The notes: generated from the letters alone by a model not told the origin. A DNA stretch of 64,000 nucleotides from Taenia hydatigena (GCA_036345935.2 JADWOT020000006.1:17334519-17398518); one strand, 5' to 3'. Numbered from the stretch's first letter, positions 23,236 through 38,200 are shown. Translations and numbers: made by a program.

Positions 23236-26200
23236 CTGCAAGAGAAGTCAAAATTTGCCAAAATTCCGTGGATAGAGGGGAAGAGGCTGAATTCGGGCGA
23301 GCGAAAATAAATATGTTAATTGGAAAGCATGCATTTTGCATCGTTTCAGCAGAGGCGGGCTCTCGACTGTGCAAAAGCCTGCAAAACAAATGCAAAAATT
23401 ACTTTCCCGTCTTCATTTTATTTGATATTGATGTTTTTCCAAAAAAATTGATCACGAAATCGAAATGAGGCCGGGAAGAATTAAATGGAATAACTAATAA
23501 TGAATGCACATACCCTTGAACAAGACTAAAGGCGCGTCTAAACTCCAGCTAGTTGGTGTGATAAAAAGAGAAGAAAAATTCAATCACGAGTTTGTTGTTT
23601 GAACCACATGATTTTTAATTATGGAATTGTTACACATGCCTAAAAGTCGGTTATTTTCCTATCAAGATAACATCTGGTGTCATCTTGCATTGACCTGCGA
23701 CAGTTCACTGTATCAATGCTAACCCAGAAGAGTTGCAACGCTTCAGAAATGAGCTACTTCACGATTATTCCGCAACATACGATTTTCTCTAACGTCTCTA
23801 ACGCTTAAACACAAGACAGTAATGAATAACTTGAACCACTATGGTCCTAAGCATTCTTCACGACTCTAAAATTCGAATGAAATGGGCTTTTACCTCCGTG
23901 GACAACACTATTATCTTACGGGTCGATGAATAATTGTACTTCAAATTGAAATTCTTTAGTCCAGCTCACCGTGGGAGGAACACCAGAGTGTACGAGTCCC
24001 TGTGAGAGAAAGGGTGACGACTGGACAATTCCACTCAACTGTTGAGAGTCACCGAATCCCGCGGCTGCAGCTGCAGCCGCCGCTGCTACTGCATTTTGGA
24101 AGAGGTGGGCCTGTTGAGCGGGCACGAGAATGGGTTGATAGAGATGATAAGAGGCAGTGCTACCACCGCCTCCACCGCCCCCGCCGCCACCGCCTCCGGC
24201 CGTGACGGAGGTTTGACTTCCGCTTTGGTCGGGATAGTGGGCGGCTGCGGTTGTAAGGAATGGCGACGGGTACTGCGCCATGCCACCGTTGGGGCCAATG
24301 AGCGAGGAGGAACCCTTCTTCATCGTCGACAGACCATTGTTAGATGTCGTGGAAGATCCAAACAGCGAGGTACTAGCGTACTCAGTGCCGAGAATGTCAC
24401 TACCAGCGAGATTTGGGAAGGGTTGTGCCGCAAAAGGCTGCAGCATCGTGCGACCAGTAGGGAATGCGCCGTCACCCATCGTCCCCGCTGCCCTTGAACT
24501 ACCGACTCCACTGTCGGTTCGACTCTGTACTGAATCGTGAAGACCTCCTACCCCTTCTTGCCTCTGCGATGATGTAGTGCCGCGTTGCCGACGATGCTTG
24601 GGCCTTTTCCGACGCCCGTTAGGGTTGCTGACATTGGGTCTAAGGAGGGCCGAATTCTCACATTCCTCTGCATCTCCTACTCCCGTCGCTGCCGCGATCG
24701 GATCATCCATACCGCCACCCCCACCACCGGCGGTCGAAACAGAGGTGCGTTGCACCCCTTCGCTAGCTGACGAGGCGGTCACACTGCTTCGTTCTGTAGG
24801 CCTAACGGGTGGCATTCCTCTCACTCGCATTTTTCCGTTCGCATCTCCCGTTACCCCGTCCTCCTCCTCATCCTCCATTTCAATGTCTGCGACCTCATCG
24901 TCAGAAGAGGCGGAGGGACTAGCAAGCGGGGCGGATCGGTCCTTATCGTGTCTGCGGGGTGAAGTGTGGCCACCACCTCCTATCACCGGACAGAGAGCGG
25001 GTGGGGTGGTGTAGAGACTGCCGCTGTCAGTGGTCGTATCGCCTCCTGTGGCCGGATGGATCATCCCAATGGGTGGGTAAAACTGTTGCTGCTGCAGAGC
25101 CAGTTGCTGCATTGCGGCCAGATCACCTCCGGTCAGAGAAGCAAAGTTGTGCCCTTCAAGGAGGATAAGGAATGTCGTTGCTAAACCATGCTCTGGTGTG
25201 CATAGTTTTTCGTAGTTTGTCTTTGCCCATGTAAAAGATTAATCAATATCCGCTTCTTAAATAAAATTGATAGTGTTAACGTCGCGATACGTCTAAAACG
25301 GCAAATAGTTTAAAGATGAATCCATAATTAAACGGAAGCCTTTTTTCGTAATGTGTTAGCCATCGATATTTTGATAGCCGAATTGAAAGAGCAGACGAGC
25401 CGCACTGATATCAAGACAATTAAGTCGTGATAATATCGTTTTATAAGGAAATGAAATTAACTTTATTTAAATATAATACTGTTTGGACCTTTCCGATCTG
25501 CCGTAATTCAGGACCCATGGTAGTAGTCACGCCACATATTTTACTGGTCTCCCAGGACTTCTGTGGATTTATGATAAAGCAATTAGGATGATAAATCGGT
25601 TTATGTGGTACAGCGGGTATGGACAGCTGCTATTTTATAACATGCTGAAGGAGAAGATCAAACAGTTCCTGCTTATCGGGTAAAAGACAGCAGGCGCATT
25701 TCTTGGAAACCCCGACAAATAAATAAATGAACGAATCATGAGTGGTTCAGTCCTGTAGGTGAAAATCCCTAATGACGGAGCCGGCCACGGTTTTGATGAA
25801 AAAAATAAGCGTTCTTTAAATAAATTAGATAATCGAGGTTATTTCCAACGGAGAGAAAAGATATGCCATTACTTCAATGACAGTAAGTGATTGTCAAAAT
25901 CGGCAGGACGCATTAGTTAAGAGACGTTGGTGGTAATTAGGAGTCTGGTGGAGATTTGAGTCGTAATTCTTTCCTTTTTTTGAATCTTGGCAAGCGAAAG
26001 GCAAAGCAAGAGAGCACACTAGTTAATGCAAGTAAAACGCCACAAGGCAGCTAATCGGTTGTCTGACAGAAATATGGTGTTATTGCCCCTCCACCTACTC
26101 TCTGATGGCAAACACAAACTTGACATACTCCGGCGAAGCTCAATCCAACACTCAATGCTATGTTGCAGCAGTGATGGCGGTGGTTGCTGACTCAATACGG

Positions 26201-29200
26201 GACGGCGTGGATGCGTACGTATGCACGGTCACTCACTCGCCCATCTCCCTCACCAGAAAAGTGCGTTAGTAATAGCGAGACAGAATCGTCAACACTGCCA
26301 TCGTCACTATCATGATTAATCTGTTAAACCCACACGCATGCACACATCCAGTGAGCAAGAGGAAGGAAAAAGAAAAGGTGAAAACTCCGGCTCTCCAATT
26401 CTTCCCTTACGATTGCCATCGAGGACACTTTGAAAACGCGCTGGTAAACTTTTGCATCTGGACAGGATCTACGGTATTGAGTGAAGGGAAAACTAATGAT
26501 TCGAACATTATTACTAAAAACGGACATAATTTTAGAACACTAGTATATCGATGCATCGTATGTAAATCGGGTTTACTATTTCCGCTTACCACCGTTTCTT
26601 CTTCGTCTTTGCTGTTCGCTTTTTTAAAATACCATTATTTGACAACAGCTTCAGGTTTGATTCAGGATACGTTTTGTCTGGATTTTACCGTAATTTCATT
26701 TCGACACACATTCTGATCCACCAGTGGCTTGAATATCATTTGAAAATGTAATCAAGATGGAGACTTTGAAAGAGCAACAACCTCAAACAGTTTATCTTCA
26801 TTCTTCCATGATGCATAACCCAAATTCGAATCAGGGGTTGGAACCTTGCTTCCTACTGTCCTCAAGTAGGTATCATAAATAGTGGATTCACTGTTAAAAT
26901 TGGAAATCGGTATGAAAAGTGAATAAAAAAAAGGACTTTTGAAGTCGAATGTGTCACGCTATCTGTGCGGTTTAGCTAAACGAACAGGAGTACACATTTC
27001 ATAGTAATTGTGCGTAAAACCTCATCTCCGTGGATCCCTTCCACTGCACGCCAAACTGTCGACAGAAAATCGTTAAACATCCTCCATGCAATAAAATGCA
27101 CTTTACTTGCAACAAAATTCCCCGAACTACAAGTTTGCTATTTACTTGAACCAGTGTGTCAAATGAGATGGTCATAGCTTTCATTACAAAAAATTTCAGA
27201 GTGGATAAGGTGGAAGGGGAGTAGTGAGCACACCTACCTGGAGACGGCAGACCAGCCGGACAGCCATCCGGTGGGGAGAAAATGGCCGGTGAAGAGAGCA
27301 CCTGCAGTGGGGAAGCACCAGCGGCGTACATGGTTGCCGTGCTGCAAAGCGGAATCAAACTGACAAGTCCAACTTCAAGTGGTGTGATTATTGAAGCAAA
27401 TTTACTCGGAGCTGTTCTACACCCTCTAATATTGCGGTTTAGAAGAAACTAGTTGCAGCAGTTTTCGCAGTGAAAATGTGTAATGTTTTCTAAAATGCGC
27501 GAGATAAAACAAAACCTCATATTCACTGGTTCACTGTGCGAAGTGGACAACCCACAAGAATGCCCCTTCGCCCAACCGCAAATTGGTAGCCATTCTCAAG
27601 ATATTTGATGAATGGCCCTATCACAATAGGTTTAACCAATAGCGATTTCAAAGATGACCGTGTAGAAGTAAAATAGAGCTTGGTGTGTTGTAAGGGTTAT
27701 TGGCATGCACCGCAGTGAGATAATATTCATACAACCACTTCATAGTCCTTCATCGAAAAATACCTACACTATGAGATACCTGTAAGTCTTGGAACTGAAA
27801 AGAATATTTTTTTGGCTGCGTAACTAATGCCTTCCCGGCAAATCAATTTAGATACCTCAAAAATGTCTCTTCCAAAAAGTTCTTCTGTGCTTAAAACTAA
27901 GCAAATTAGTAAAAGCCATTATACGAATCTCGTACATGGCCACATTCAACTCCAAACCTCTAATTTACCAACAAGCATAAGGGAAGGGGTATTTAAAGGT
28001 TTTAGGGAACCAAATAAGCTTAAAGAGGCAGATGACAAAGTGTAAGAAACTACAAGTCCATTAGGAGAAGATCGCAAATATAGAGCTACGCCGCCTTGAA
28101 TTTGCGAATTTCATACTCAACTGAGTGAGAAATTATAAACGAAAGTCTACTCCAAAAGCATATCCTAACATTTTCACTAGGAAATTCTAGAACAATCATT
28201 TATTTTTTATTCCACTTGGAAAGTTCCTCCAAACGCAACCGCGGAAATAAACATATTTCAAAAGTGTGAAAGCGAAAAATGCGGCAACAAGAATAAGTCC
28301 GGTCTTGAAACTCAAGGTAACCTGCATTACCACAGTAAAATCTAATTTAAGCGCATAAATTAGGTGAATTTTGAAAGCGGTGCCCGCTTTAACTTTACAA
28401 TTAGATGGTGGATTTCTAGATATTCCGTCGAACCCTAACCTAGTGACCACACAGGGCCTTCGTGCGTTGGTGAAATCCAAAAGATTCAGATTGATATTTA
28501 GACTGCATACTCATGGCATATTGAGCAAATAACTAATGACTTCACCATTTTGGACAACCGCTTGGTGACAGATGAGTCAACAAGCCAATATCCATCTCCT
28601 AATTCTCTCAAAGGCAACGCCAAACACCATCGAAGTGAAAGCTATAATCAAGATATCTCTCAGGAATTTATGAATCTACTCCAAGGAGAAGTTTAACTAC
28701 CCTTAGAACAAAATTACTTTTAAATAATGAAGGTGATCTCCCAAAACCCTGGAGGAATACGATGGTAGACGGATCAAGAACAGGCACTATTGATTACGGT
28801 TGAATTTCCCGATCTATGAAAATGAGGTAGTCTTGGTCGAAGAAAGCGTTGAGAGGAAATATCTTTAAAGAGGGAAATAACGCGACATAATGCTACTTGA
28901 TTTAACACTAAACTTCACATAAAAATGAAACGAGTGGTTACTAGGGAACAATTGGCTTCATCAAATTTCTTTATGCGTTATAAAAGGTATCCTGATGGTA
29001 AACCGCACAACTAAGCCTCAGAAAGCCCCCAATCGGCTAAAGTGTTTTGTATTTTTTACTGTGCATTCGTATTTGACAGATCAACAACCTACCCATTGTT
29101 ATGAGCAGGACTGAAGAGATAGGCTGTGGGAGCAGCAGAGCAGGGTCCTGAGGACGTGAGATTGTTGCACATGGAAACCCCAACAGCATTTGGTTGGTAT

Positions 29201-32200
29201 GGCGGTGCAAGTACCGCTGCTGTCGCTGTGTCCTGCTGAGAAGCCAATGGAGGTGGTGGAGGCGGTGGTGATGCTATCTGTGAGGAGGGTGCAGAGGCAA
29301 TTTTCTTGAGGGACTGGTGGCGCTGCTTCGAGTGCTGCATGCGGATGCAGAGGGAACAGAATAGGACTACGCAGAAAAGAGAGAATAGGAGGGAGACTAC
29401 TATGACAATAATGAAGGTTGTGCCACGACTGTTTGCCCGCAACTGGTCTTTGGCCAGGCCCTGTCGGTGCGTCACTGTGACCGATGACATCGATCCGGTC
29501 GCCACGTTTCTACCACCAACACCATCCTCGTGGTAGGCTAGATGGGAGATTTTAAAAAGAAACCAGTATGGCATCGTGTTTCACAAGATGAGCGGTACGA
29601 TCAATCAAGTGAGTAAGCACAATTTCGTCGGCTGGAAGTAGCTTTATCGTAAGGGCGTAGGTAATTTGGACACTAAAAAGGTCCATTAACGTATTATTAG
29701 TGCCCAGTCAGTGTTCATTAACGCTGATTTGAACAGGAAAGCCTGCTAATAGAATAGGTTCATGACGCAAATCTGGCTGGGGGCCAAAATTCGATTAAGG
29801 CAAGCGTGATTCTTCTTCAACTTGCAGTTTAATTTGGGGGGTTCAACACGCATCGAAGCAGTAGTAAGTTTATTCTTTATAAAATTGGCCGAAGGGGAGA
29901 TTTGGAAAAGCCATCTTAGAGCTGCGTAGCATAATATATTCCATGCTAGTTTGTTTCAATATTGGTAACTTGAGATGCACACATATGGATGTGTCTCCAG
30001 TACAATAAGATAACAATTAAGAAGAAATGAAGTAGTTAGTCCAGACCTAACACGCGAAGATTTTAGTGGTTTGCAACGCTTAAGCCTGATACTCATGAGC
30101 AATCACAGTAAAAAACGCATTCATGCGGCCAAAATGTGTCGGATCATTTTCCTCATTGTTGCTTACACAAATTTCTGGCTTCCAAGTTGCGCTACGAAAC
30201 TTTAATTTAGGTTTCACTTAACTGCTCGTTAGATTATGTAATCAAATTTTTATTGATCTCACGAGGTCAGCCCACCGCAAAGCCCAAGTCTGGGTCAAGC
30301 CTCACCTATCCGCCTCTTTTTTGCAGTTTTATGACCAACATAGGTGGAAAAGTGCGCACTGAGGGAGAGGAGTGTTTAGATAAAAACCGCAGTTTCCTCG
30401 CCCGAAAAAATAACACAAACAACCAGTAAGTTATACGCTGACTTATTTAACAGAACTTTAGGTGCACCATTGCAGGGGACGAGGTTAAATAGGATAAAGC
30501 ATGCCAGAAACTCAGTCTGACAAGGAGTGTCGCATTGTCAGAGAGATGGCACCAACCTCTTGCCTAATAAATGACTTGTACTCAAACGCAGCATGACAGT
30601 CGTTAGCAAACTGCATTAAGGTAGTCAGCTGATTTTATCTCGTCTCATCTGAAATTCTCAATATATTTTCCGGGTAAAGAGTCGCAGCCACTTCACACTT
30701 TGTCCTGGTGAGGTGTTTTTGAGGGTAGAGATGTGTCGGGCGTAAGGATGGTCGAGTACTCTTTAATAGGCTACAAATTGGAAGCAGACTCATCGCCGTT
30801 TCCTCCACAGGGTGCTAATGCATTTCTGAAGCAGAGCTGACTAGGCACGATCGCCTTAAAAAAGCAGTTCACCGTATCGATATCTTGAAATTTGTTTTGA
30901 CGGTGCATACGCAGGGGGATGGGACGAAAGTAATGATAAATCACAGCTATCACTCCCATGGGTAGATCAAATCACGTACATAACACAACCGCCTGAACCA
31001 ACTGCAGCTGCTAAAGGCTGAGGGGAACACTCCGATGGAAACAAAACCGTTCATCAGAGTGACGCGATCTGGATCTGAGGCAAGTTATTACAGCATGAAT
31101 ATCCCATTTCCTTGAGATATTTCCTACTACTTTTCAAAAGAAAGACTACCACTAGAGTTATATATGTTCGGTTGTTCTACTAAAAGACCAATGTTTGCAC
31201 TGCCCAACCTATCGATTCAGCAACTGCTCAAATACTTTAAACTGCAGCCATTTCCAAGCCCAGGAAGCCCTGCATCTTTTTTGCTGTTTAAACTAAGATT
31301 TAATGCAACTGACAAGGAATGCGTACCATACATTTCCGATGGCGAACTCAGAAAAGAAAATCTGGACGTCACATACATGTGACGCTGGTAGCAAATGTTG
31401 AACCTCAACTTAGCTGATACCTCTACGGCTAATTCAAAATCACGTTTTAATCATATAGGACCTTTTGCAAAACTGTGAGCACAGCAGCAGACTACAGCAA
31501 CAAAATATTTGGTTGTCGAGGGCATTACCAACAAAATGACAACCAAAATCTTGAAAGCGAGTCAGCTTAAGAGGAGGCCAAGGTAGGCGATAGAAGAAAC
31601 ACCGATACACTTTGATTAATCCACTTCTTCGATGCTGTTAATGGAAAATTATTCAAAATCTGTCTTTTCAATTTCAGTAGCTTGATTGAATGTTTTAGCC
31701 TTTATAAAAAGCACTGTATCGCATCAAGTAATTTCCCAACATCTACCACTAGGGATGAATAAATGAGTTTATGAATTTAAAGCCTTTTTATGCGAGCAAA
31801 GACGAGCAGACACATTATTAGAAGGGCGCTCACACAAGCCTTTGTAGTAGGGGTGGTAGCAGCTGTGGTAACAAGATAGCTACTGCTACGATGTAGCGAT
31901 TTTGACAGCTCCCAGAGGACAGCATAGGTAATGGGAGAAGGGGGAAAAGAGAGAAGGGGGAGGGGGAATCGTCGATCCTTGACACGTCCCCAAGGGAGGA
32001 GAGGGAAAAAAGCAACTGGACTGCCTCCAGTGTATCAAATTAGAGGGCAGCAAGACCCAAAACAGTAGTGAGTTGTGGATAGCACATACTATGTCACAAC
32101 CGGAGACACGAAAATTAAATACTCTTGTGATGTAGTGGTCAGTAGAGCGTGTGAAGACAATTCGGCACTTACCATTTTCAACTGCACCAACGGCGTCAGC

Positions 32201-35200
32201 AGCAGCAGAAGCGGTCGTGGTAGTAGTTATGACAGCATCTAACGGAAATGGATGCAGGTCTCTGTCCACCTCTAACTTGCCCGGAAACTTAACCTCTAAG
32301 TCGCCATCCTCTTCTCGTTGTGACGGCAGCACCGAGACATGGGGTTCTGTTCGGTAGATAAGGTGAAGAAGTAAATTAGAAATAACTAGATGGATCACAT
32401 TTTATAGATGATGGGACTGCTGTTTATTACCCGAAATGAACTGGACCTCTGAAATCAATAACCAATCCTTGGAATGGAAGAGTTCCATAGAAACCTCCTG
32501 GGCGATATGGCCCTGAAGAGGGATGCTGACGACCACAGCGCCATCCCAGAAGGGGTTTCGAAAGACTGTGACACGATTGAGGCTCCTGGCTTTGGCAGCA
32601 TCCCTCCAAGAGGCGTCGCTGCGCTCCTCAAGGTCAACCTTGTCTGAGCTGAGTGGAACAGTGAGACGGGTCTCCTCGGTGTTGGAGAGAGCCCCATTAC
32701 TGGTAAAATCGATAATGGTGTAGTTGGAGAGCCCCACTCTGAGACGACTCGATTCGAAGGTGAAGATGAGGAGGCGCGAGAAATTGCGAGCTGCAAACAT
32801 CGAAAGAAACCCCATACAAATTAAGAGACTTCATCGGGAATGCTAATCAGACGTCGACGTTATCCAAGATGTCTCTAAGAGTTCCATTAGAGGAGGAAAC
32901 GTCATGCGGTCTCAACTGGCGCAGGACAATTGCATGCACAAATATGCTGATTTTTTTGTCTCAGTGACCCTATTACTGCGTTGAGGGCCATGACATCCTC
33001 TACATGTCTATAGTCGATCATTCTGCACTTCGCGCCTTCTTTCTTATCCGTGTGCCTTTAGAGGTGACAACAACAGCGATAAGCGCCTCATTCCAAAAGA
33101 AACAGCAGTAGCCCTAACTTCACGACCTGGATTCCGTATCAAAACAATAAAGGCTGAATCTATGGGAACTCAAAGATTAAGAGTGATCAAGTGTGTACCA
33201 CCTTTTAGCGACTAATCCAATCGCGTTTGCTGCGTAATGGTCGATAACGAAGCGGGACCAAATTTAAACCTTTTAAAACAGTGAGTAATTCAGTTACAAC
33301 ACTAGGCAACACTGGAGTGATGGCCGTGGTAGAGAGGGATGAATAACGAGCTCATCTTCATAAAATAACTTATTATGTAGTCTACTGAAGGACTACCTAG
33401 GTGCTCCTGCAATCGCGATTGGTATACGAAACGCATCTAGTGCAAAACATTGGCCAGCCTTAACACGAAGTCAGTTTGTCTCTATGATGCATTTTTAGAG
33501 CACGTAGCCTAAGAGGTGCACCAATAACAACGGATGAAAAATTCGTTCCCATTTTCACTACCATATAATGATAGAATAATCACCTATCATCAATGGCAGC
33601 GCTCACAAGAGCAGTAGTAACTTTAGTTGCATATCCAAATAGACAGCCCCCTCATTCCCTGCATTTCGATTATCGTCTACTTTCAGACCAGCATGTCCTC
33701 AGACAATGACTAAGAGGGGCAACTCAAACTTACGTCTGTCGAACTTGAAGTCCAGCCGGACGGGGCTACTTCGACTTCTCTCCCATCCAACGAAGTGGTG
33801 GTTGACAGGAGAATCGTAGACATCCTGAGAAACGTTACCAAGGTGGGCAGCATTGTCCACGAGTTTACCTAGACCTCCAGGGGCACCTCGCGGTCCCAAC
33901 GCTTTATTGGCATCGTTGGTCAGGTCCCGAAAATCGATATGGTGATAACGATCGATCCCTAGATGACCACGACTGCCTTCTGTCGCCAAGTATTCCGTTA
34001 TCCCATCTGCAAAAAAATACAAATTAAGTTCTTTCAAATGGATAACAGTGTCTCTCCCGTGGATGGAGATAATCCAACAATTTCTGGGGAGCTGCAAACT
34101 CATTCAACACAACACCTTATCCGCTGCATAAAAATTACACGACTCTTGGAAAACTGACTGGCGTCAAAAGTGGGCCCATAACTTTGAATATTTACGTACC
34201 AGGAAAGGGACACCCTGTAAGAGCGAACCGCAAACAAATGAGATGCTGCGATTTGGCACTGTAAGGGTATATCCGAATGCGACGAGCAACCACCGTTGGA
34301 TCGAAAGTGTGTCTCGCGGTGTTGCGCGGGTCGATATTGCCTTGAATCACCTGCAGGTAGGACAACAGAAACTAGCAGTTTTCCAGTATGGGGACTCGAA
34401 CAAAGGGGAAGGTGGCTGTAAACATGACCAAAAAGCTTATCGAAACGGGTCAGTGTTACCCCCTTCTGGGAGACCCCATTCTCCCACCTACCACTGGGGG
34501 GACAAATCTTTCAGCCAAAAAGGGACGTTGCATTTCGCCATTGAAAAAGTTGCGCATATACGAGTCATTCGTGTCAAGCCGAGAGCCTTGAATTTGTAAA
34601 AGGGAACAAAATGCTAGGGGTATTTGATAATTCCCTCCCGCTAAGATTACGCAGTTGTCCCAACAACCGTTCAAGAACGACCCGTTTCGCTTTGTCAACT
34701 ATGCTGATAATAAACTTCAGCGCTTTGATTTTCTGGTAAAATGACATTTCCATGCTTCGTCAAAAACGTGATGATATAGCCCCGAAAGTCCTGACATTGC
34801 TCGACAAAGTACTTCTTCAAATCGGTGCAGTAATTGCATCCATGCTTGTCAAAAGTGAGGGGCTTTCATGGTAGCCGACTTGAGCTTACTTCTACATCGT
34901 AAATGTTCGTGAATTATTGTATTCCGCATTTCCTATGCAAATTCACCATAAATTATACATTATCGGGCATTTCACGAGTTGGGTGACTGTACACAGCGAT
35001 GACTGCTGTACTACTGTGAGTTGGGAACCACCACGGTCAGAGTATCCTCTGACAAATGAACTGCATACTTTGGAGCGCTGACGACACCATTTAAACGCCA
35101 TGTTGGGCGCATCTTGCTGTGCATGAAGGCTTCGGTAGATGGGAGTATCCACGGCTTTTACTCCATCGTTCACAGGAGCCTTCCCCGCTAGTGAACTGTA

Positions 35201-38200
35201 CACACGCTACCACAGCTACCTGTCCTCCTGAATAAGGAGTTTAAGACTGGCCCACGACATGCGCCGACTGCAAGTAAAGTGACACATATGCCACTTACTA
35301 CTGTGCTTGTTATCTTAACGATGGATTCCATTTGACTTAAGAGCCCATAGTACAAACTCCCCCCAGCGCAATACTGAACGAGCACGTGTGAACAACCACA
35401 CAAGCAAAGCGCGAGTTAATGGGAGAGGGAGAAGGGGAGTGGGAAGAGGCGATCAATGGGAGGGTTAAGTGAGGGTAAAGCCTTACCCTCTCTGAATCGC
35501 GAGTGGTATGCTCGTACCACGGGCCACCGTCCTCCCGTTGGTAGTGCAGAATAAAAGCGGGCATGTACTCCGCCACCTGCAAAAAAGTAGACAGCTAGAG
35601 CATCAGCGCAACTTGAGAAAAAAACTACGATGGCCTACAAAAGGCAAATCAGTTGGAAGACGAACTGGTTTTGTTGCTGTATGCAACCTGCACCCAGATA
35701 AGTGACGTCAAAGTTACATCCGCCAAAGAGACTAATAAAAAAGCCCACCTACCCATTGGGTTACCATAGCACATCAATAATCAAGATCATTGAGAACTTA
35801 AGAAGTTTTCACTAGAGTGAAAAGGAGAATGAATTGCAAAACCAAGGCATGATTCAGTGCGAATAAATAGCTAAGTATAAACCTATCAAGGGACGCAATC
35901 TAATGCGGTATTTATACGGAACACAAAACATTTCCTAATAAACTTTTAACAAATTGTACCAGACATTATCATGATCCATTTCGACTATTTTTTTCTGAAT
36001 ACGATTGAGAAATATACAAGCATGCTTGGAACGCAGACTTATGGACGATGAAATGGAATGTCAACAGCAGGTGTCAGAGGCAAGGAAAGGGCAATCATTT
36101 TAACCATAACAGTGTCTCAAATCTGCTTTCGCTGCAGCAAACCAAATAAACACACACGGTTAGCTGACCGCAAACCTTGGTACATAGGGTTAACTGAGGG
36201 AGAGGAGCGGGTTGTAACCAGCGCATATCACAAAAATTAACGTAAACACATGCACGACCACATACAAACAAGGCACATGCGCAGGACGCGTAAACAGACA
36301 AATCACAGCAGCCTCAATACACACAAGTGCGTTTCGTCGTCCGGGTTTATTGGGAAGAGATGTTCGAAGCTTTCCACATTCGGTCCAACTGGTTTTTAAG
36401 AGACAACATATCTTGATTTTGAGGAGGGATGACAAAAGAACAAGTACGCACACAAATTGAAAGAAGGTTCACTTCTTCTCTTTCGCTTCCCTCGAGAAAG
36501 GCGAAAAGACGTACTAATGTAGCAAAAGATAGTTTCCTTTCCCTCCATTCACCCTTTTTGCCCGTGAATACTCAGATACCTGCCCAGCTTTGTTCTGAGA
36601 AAGGAACTCATTTGCAGTGGGAGGAAAAGTGGTCAGGCAATGGTCCCAAACTGTACCCATTCAATCAGCCCCGGTGGGAGACGACAGGACAGAGCTCGAC
36701 CGAAAATTCGGACCTCTGATTTATTGAACTTCCGCCTGTGGTCGCAGCCACACAGGCGTGTGTGTGTGTGTGGACAAACACGCACCACTTCAACGTAAAC
36801 ACACACAACGGCAATCAGTAAGGGGCGTAGAATTCTATCCAGATTCATCAATTCACCCTCTGGTCTGGAACGGAATTACGGATATAGCGATGACAGAGAT
36901 GCGGGCGCCTATGGGTAGGTAAACTGATTACTTCAATTAAAAACGGTCAAAATTTGTAGAAGAACAGGAAAGCAGAACGCGATTAAATAAAAGGATTAAT
37001 AAAGACTATAAAATAACTTCAATTCAGAATCCATAACTGGTCCCAAAAAAGGTTTAGAAAGGGAAGAACTTGAGAAATGCGGTAGTGTTTTGCATGCAAT
37101 TTCAAATGCATGAAATCCAACACTAAGGCCACCAAAGAAAAATTAAACAATCCCAACAATTTCGGCCAAACTCATCCAGTGGAAACTGATCAAGGTAAAG
37201 AACAGAAAGGACATTGCATTTAAAAGCGAAGTCTTGAAAACAAAAAATGCGATCCGTAGGTAACCGATCTGGACCGGGGCCTGCTTAAACAAAACTTCAG
37301 ATAGATTTATATTACACGGTCATGGATGGTGCAGTTCAATAAGTGCAGTTACATCAATTGAAGAGGTCTGAGAAGTTAGTTCAAGTAGTAGGACGGCCAA
37401 AAACAAGTCAGATGAAGTCTTTTTAATCCCGGTGTCATGAGAAGCGAGATTGCATCTTAAATTACGCATTTAGTATTTAGCGCCACGTTGTAACGAAAAG
37501 AAAATCCAAAACGGATCGGTTTCAATTTCAGGAAGAAGTTTAGAAATTGATCAAAGCAATGGTCACAAGAAGAGATTGTTTACGAAGCATATCATTAAAA
37601 GTCACTCAAATGTTAGGAAAATGAATTTCCGTCAATGGCGTAGAGACCATGAAAATACAGATAGTCAACGTAGAAGTACACTTACATTTCCATCACCGCG
37701 ACCAGTGGTGAAAATGGTGTGGATGATGTTGAGATGAGGAAAATCCACTTGGATCCATTCGTTCATCGCCGTCTGCACCGTGCTATTTGGACACCAGGCG
37801 CGTCCGCTAGCATGGTCCTTCCCGGCATACAAGCTGGTCAATCTGAAAGCCATTGAAAAAGAATCAGTAGATAGGCGGACGAAATAAATGAAACCAAATT
37901 TGAGTGAAACCTTGATGGCCCATACCTAGCATGATAGGGTCGAAACTCGGCCAGGTTTTGTCGAACGCTGCTGGCACTGAAAGCATTGTCCGGCAGTTTG
38001 GCCTGAGTGTCCATGAGGCGACTGTCGCATCCCCTCTCATCACTGGGACCTCGGCGGACAACTTAAAAAAATACATTTACACAGTAGTTATCAGCCAGCT
38101 TTGGCCGCCCTTTTGATTATGTTTTTTATAATGCGTCTAGAATTTTCAGTGCTGAGTCAGGGAGCTTTCGGCAACACGGTGACCGCCACGTGCACTGACA

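Noticed and set aside
26312..26716. A 134-codon plus-strand gene inside intron 10
   Set aside because: No recognisable domain and the opposite strand is equally open.
34943..35203. An additional DDR exon in intron 4
   Set aside because: The peptide does not align with the discoidin domain, its acceptor is poor, and exon 5 at 34200-34350 supplies the missing strands in correct phase.
36429..36719. A 96-codon plus-strand gene inside intron 3
   Set aside because: No family resemblance and no splice or promoter context; likely a chance frame.
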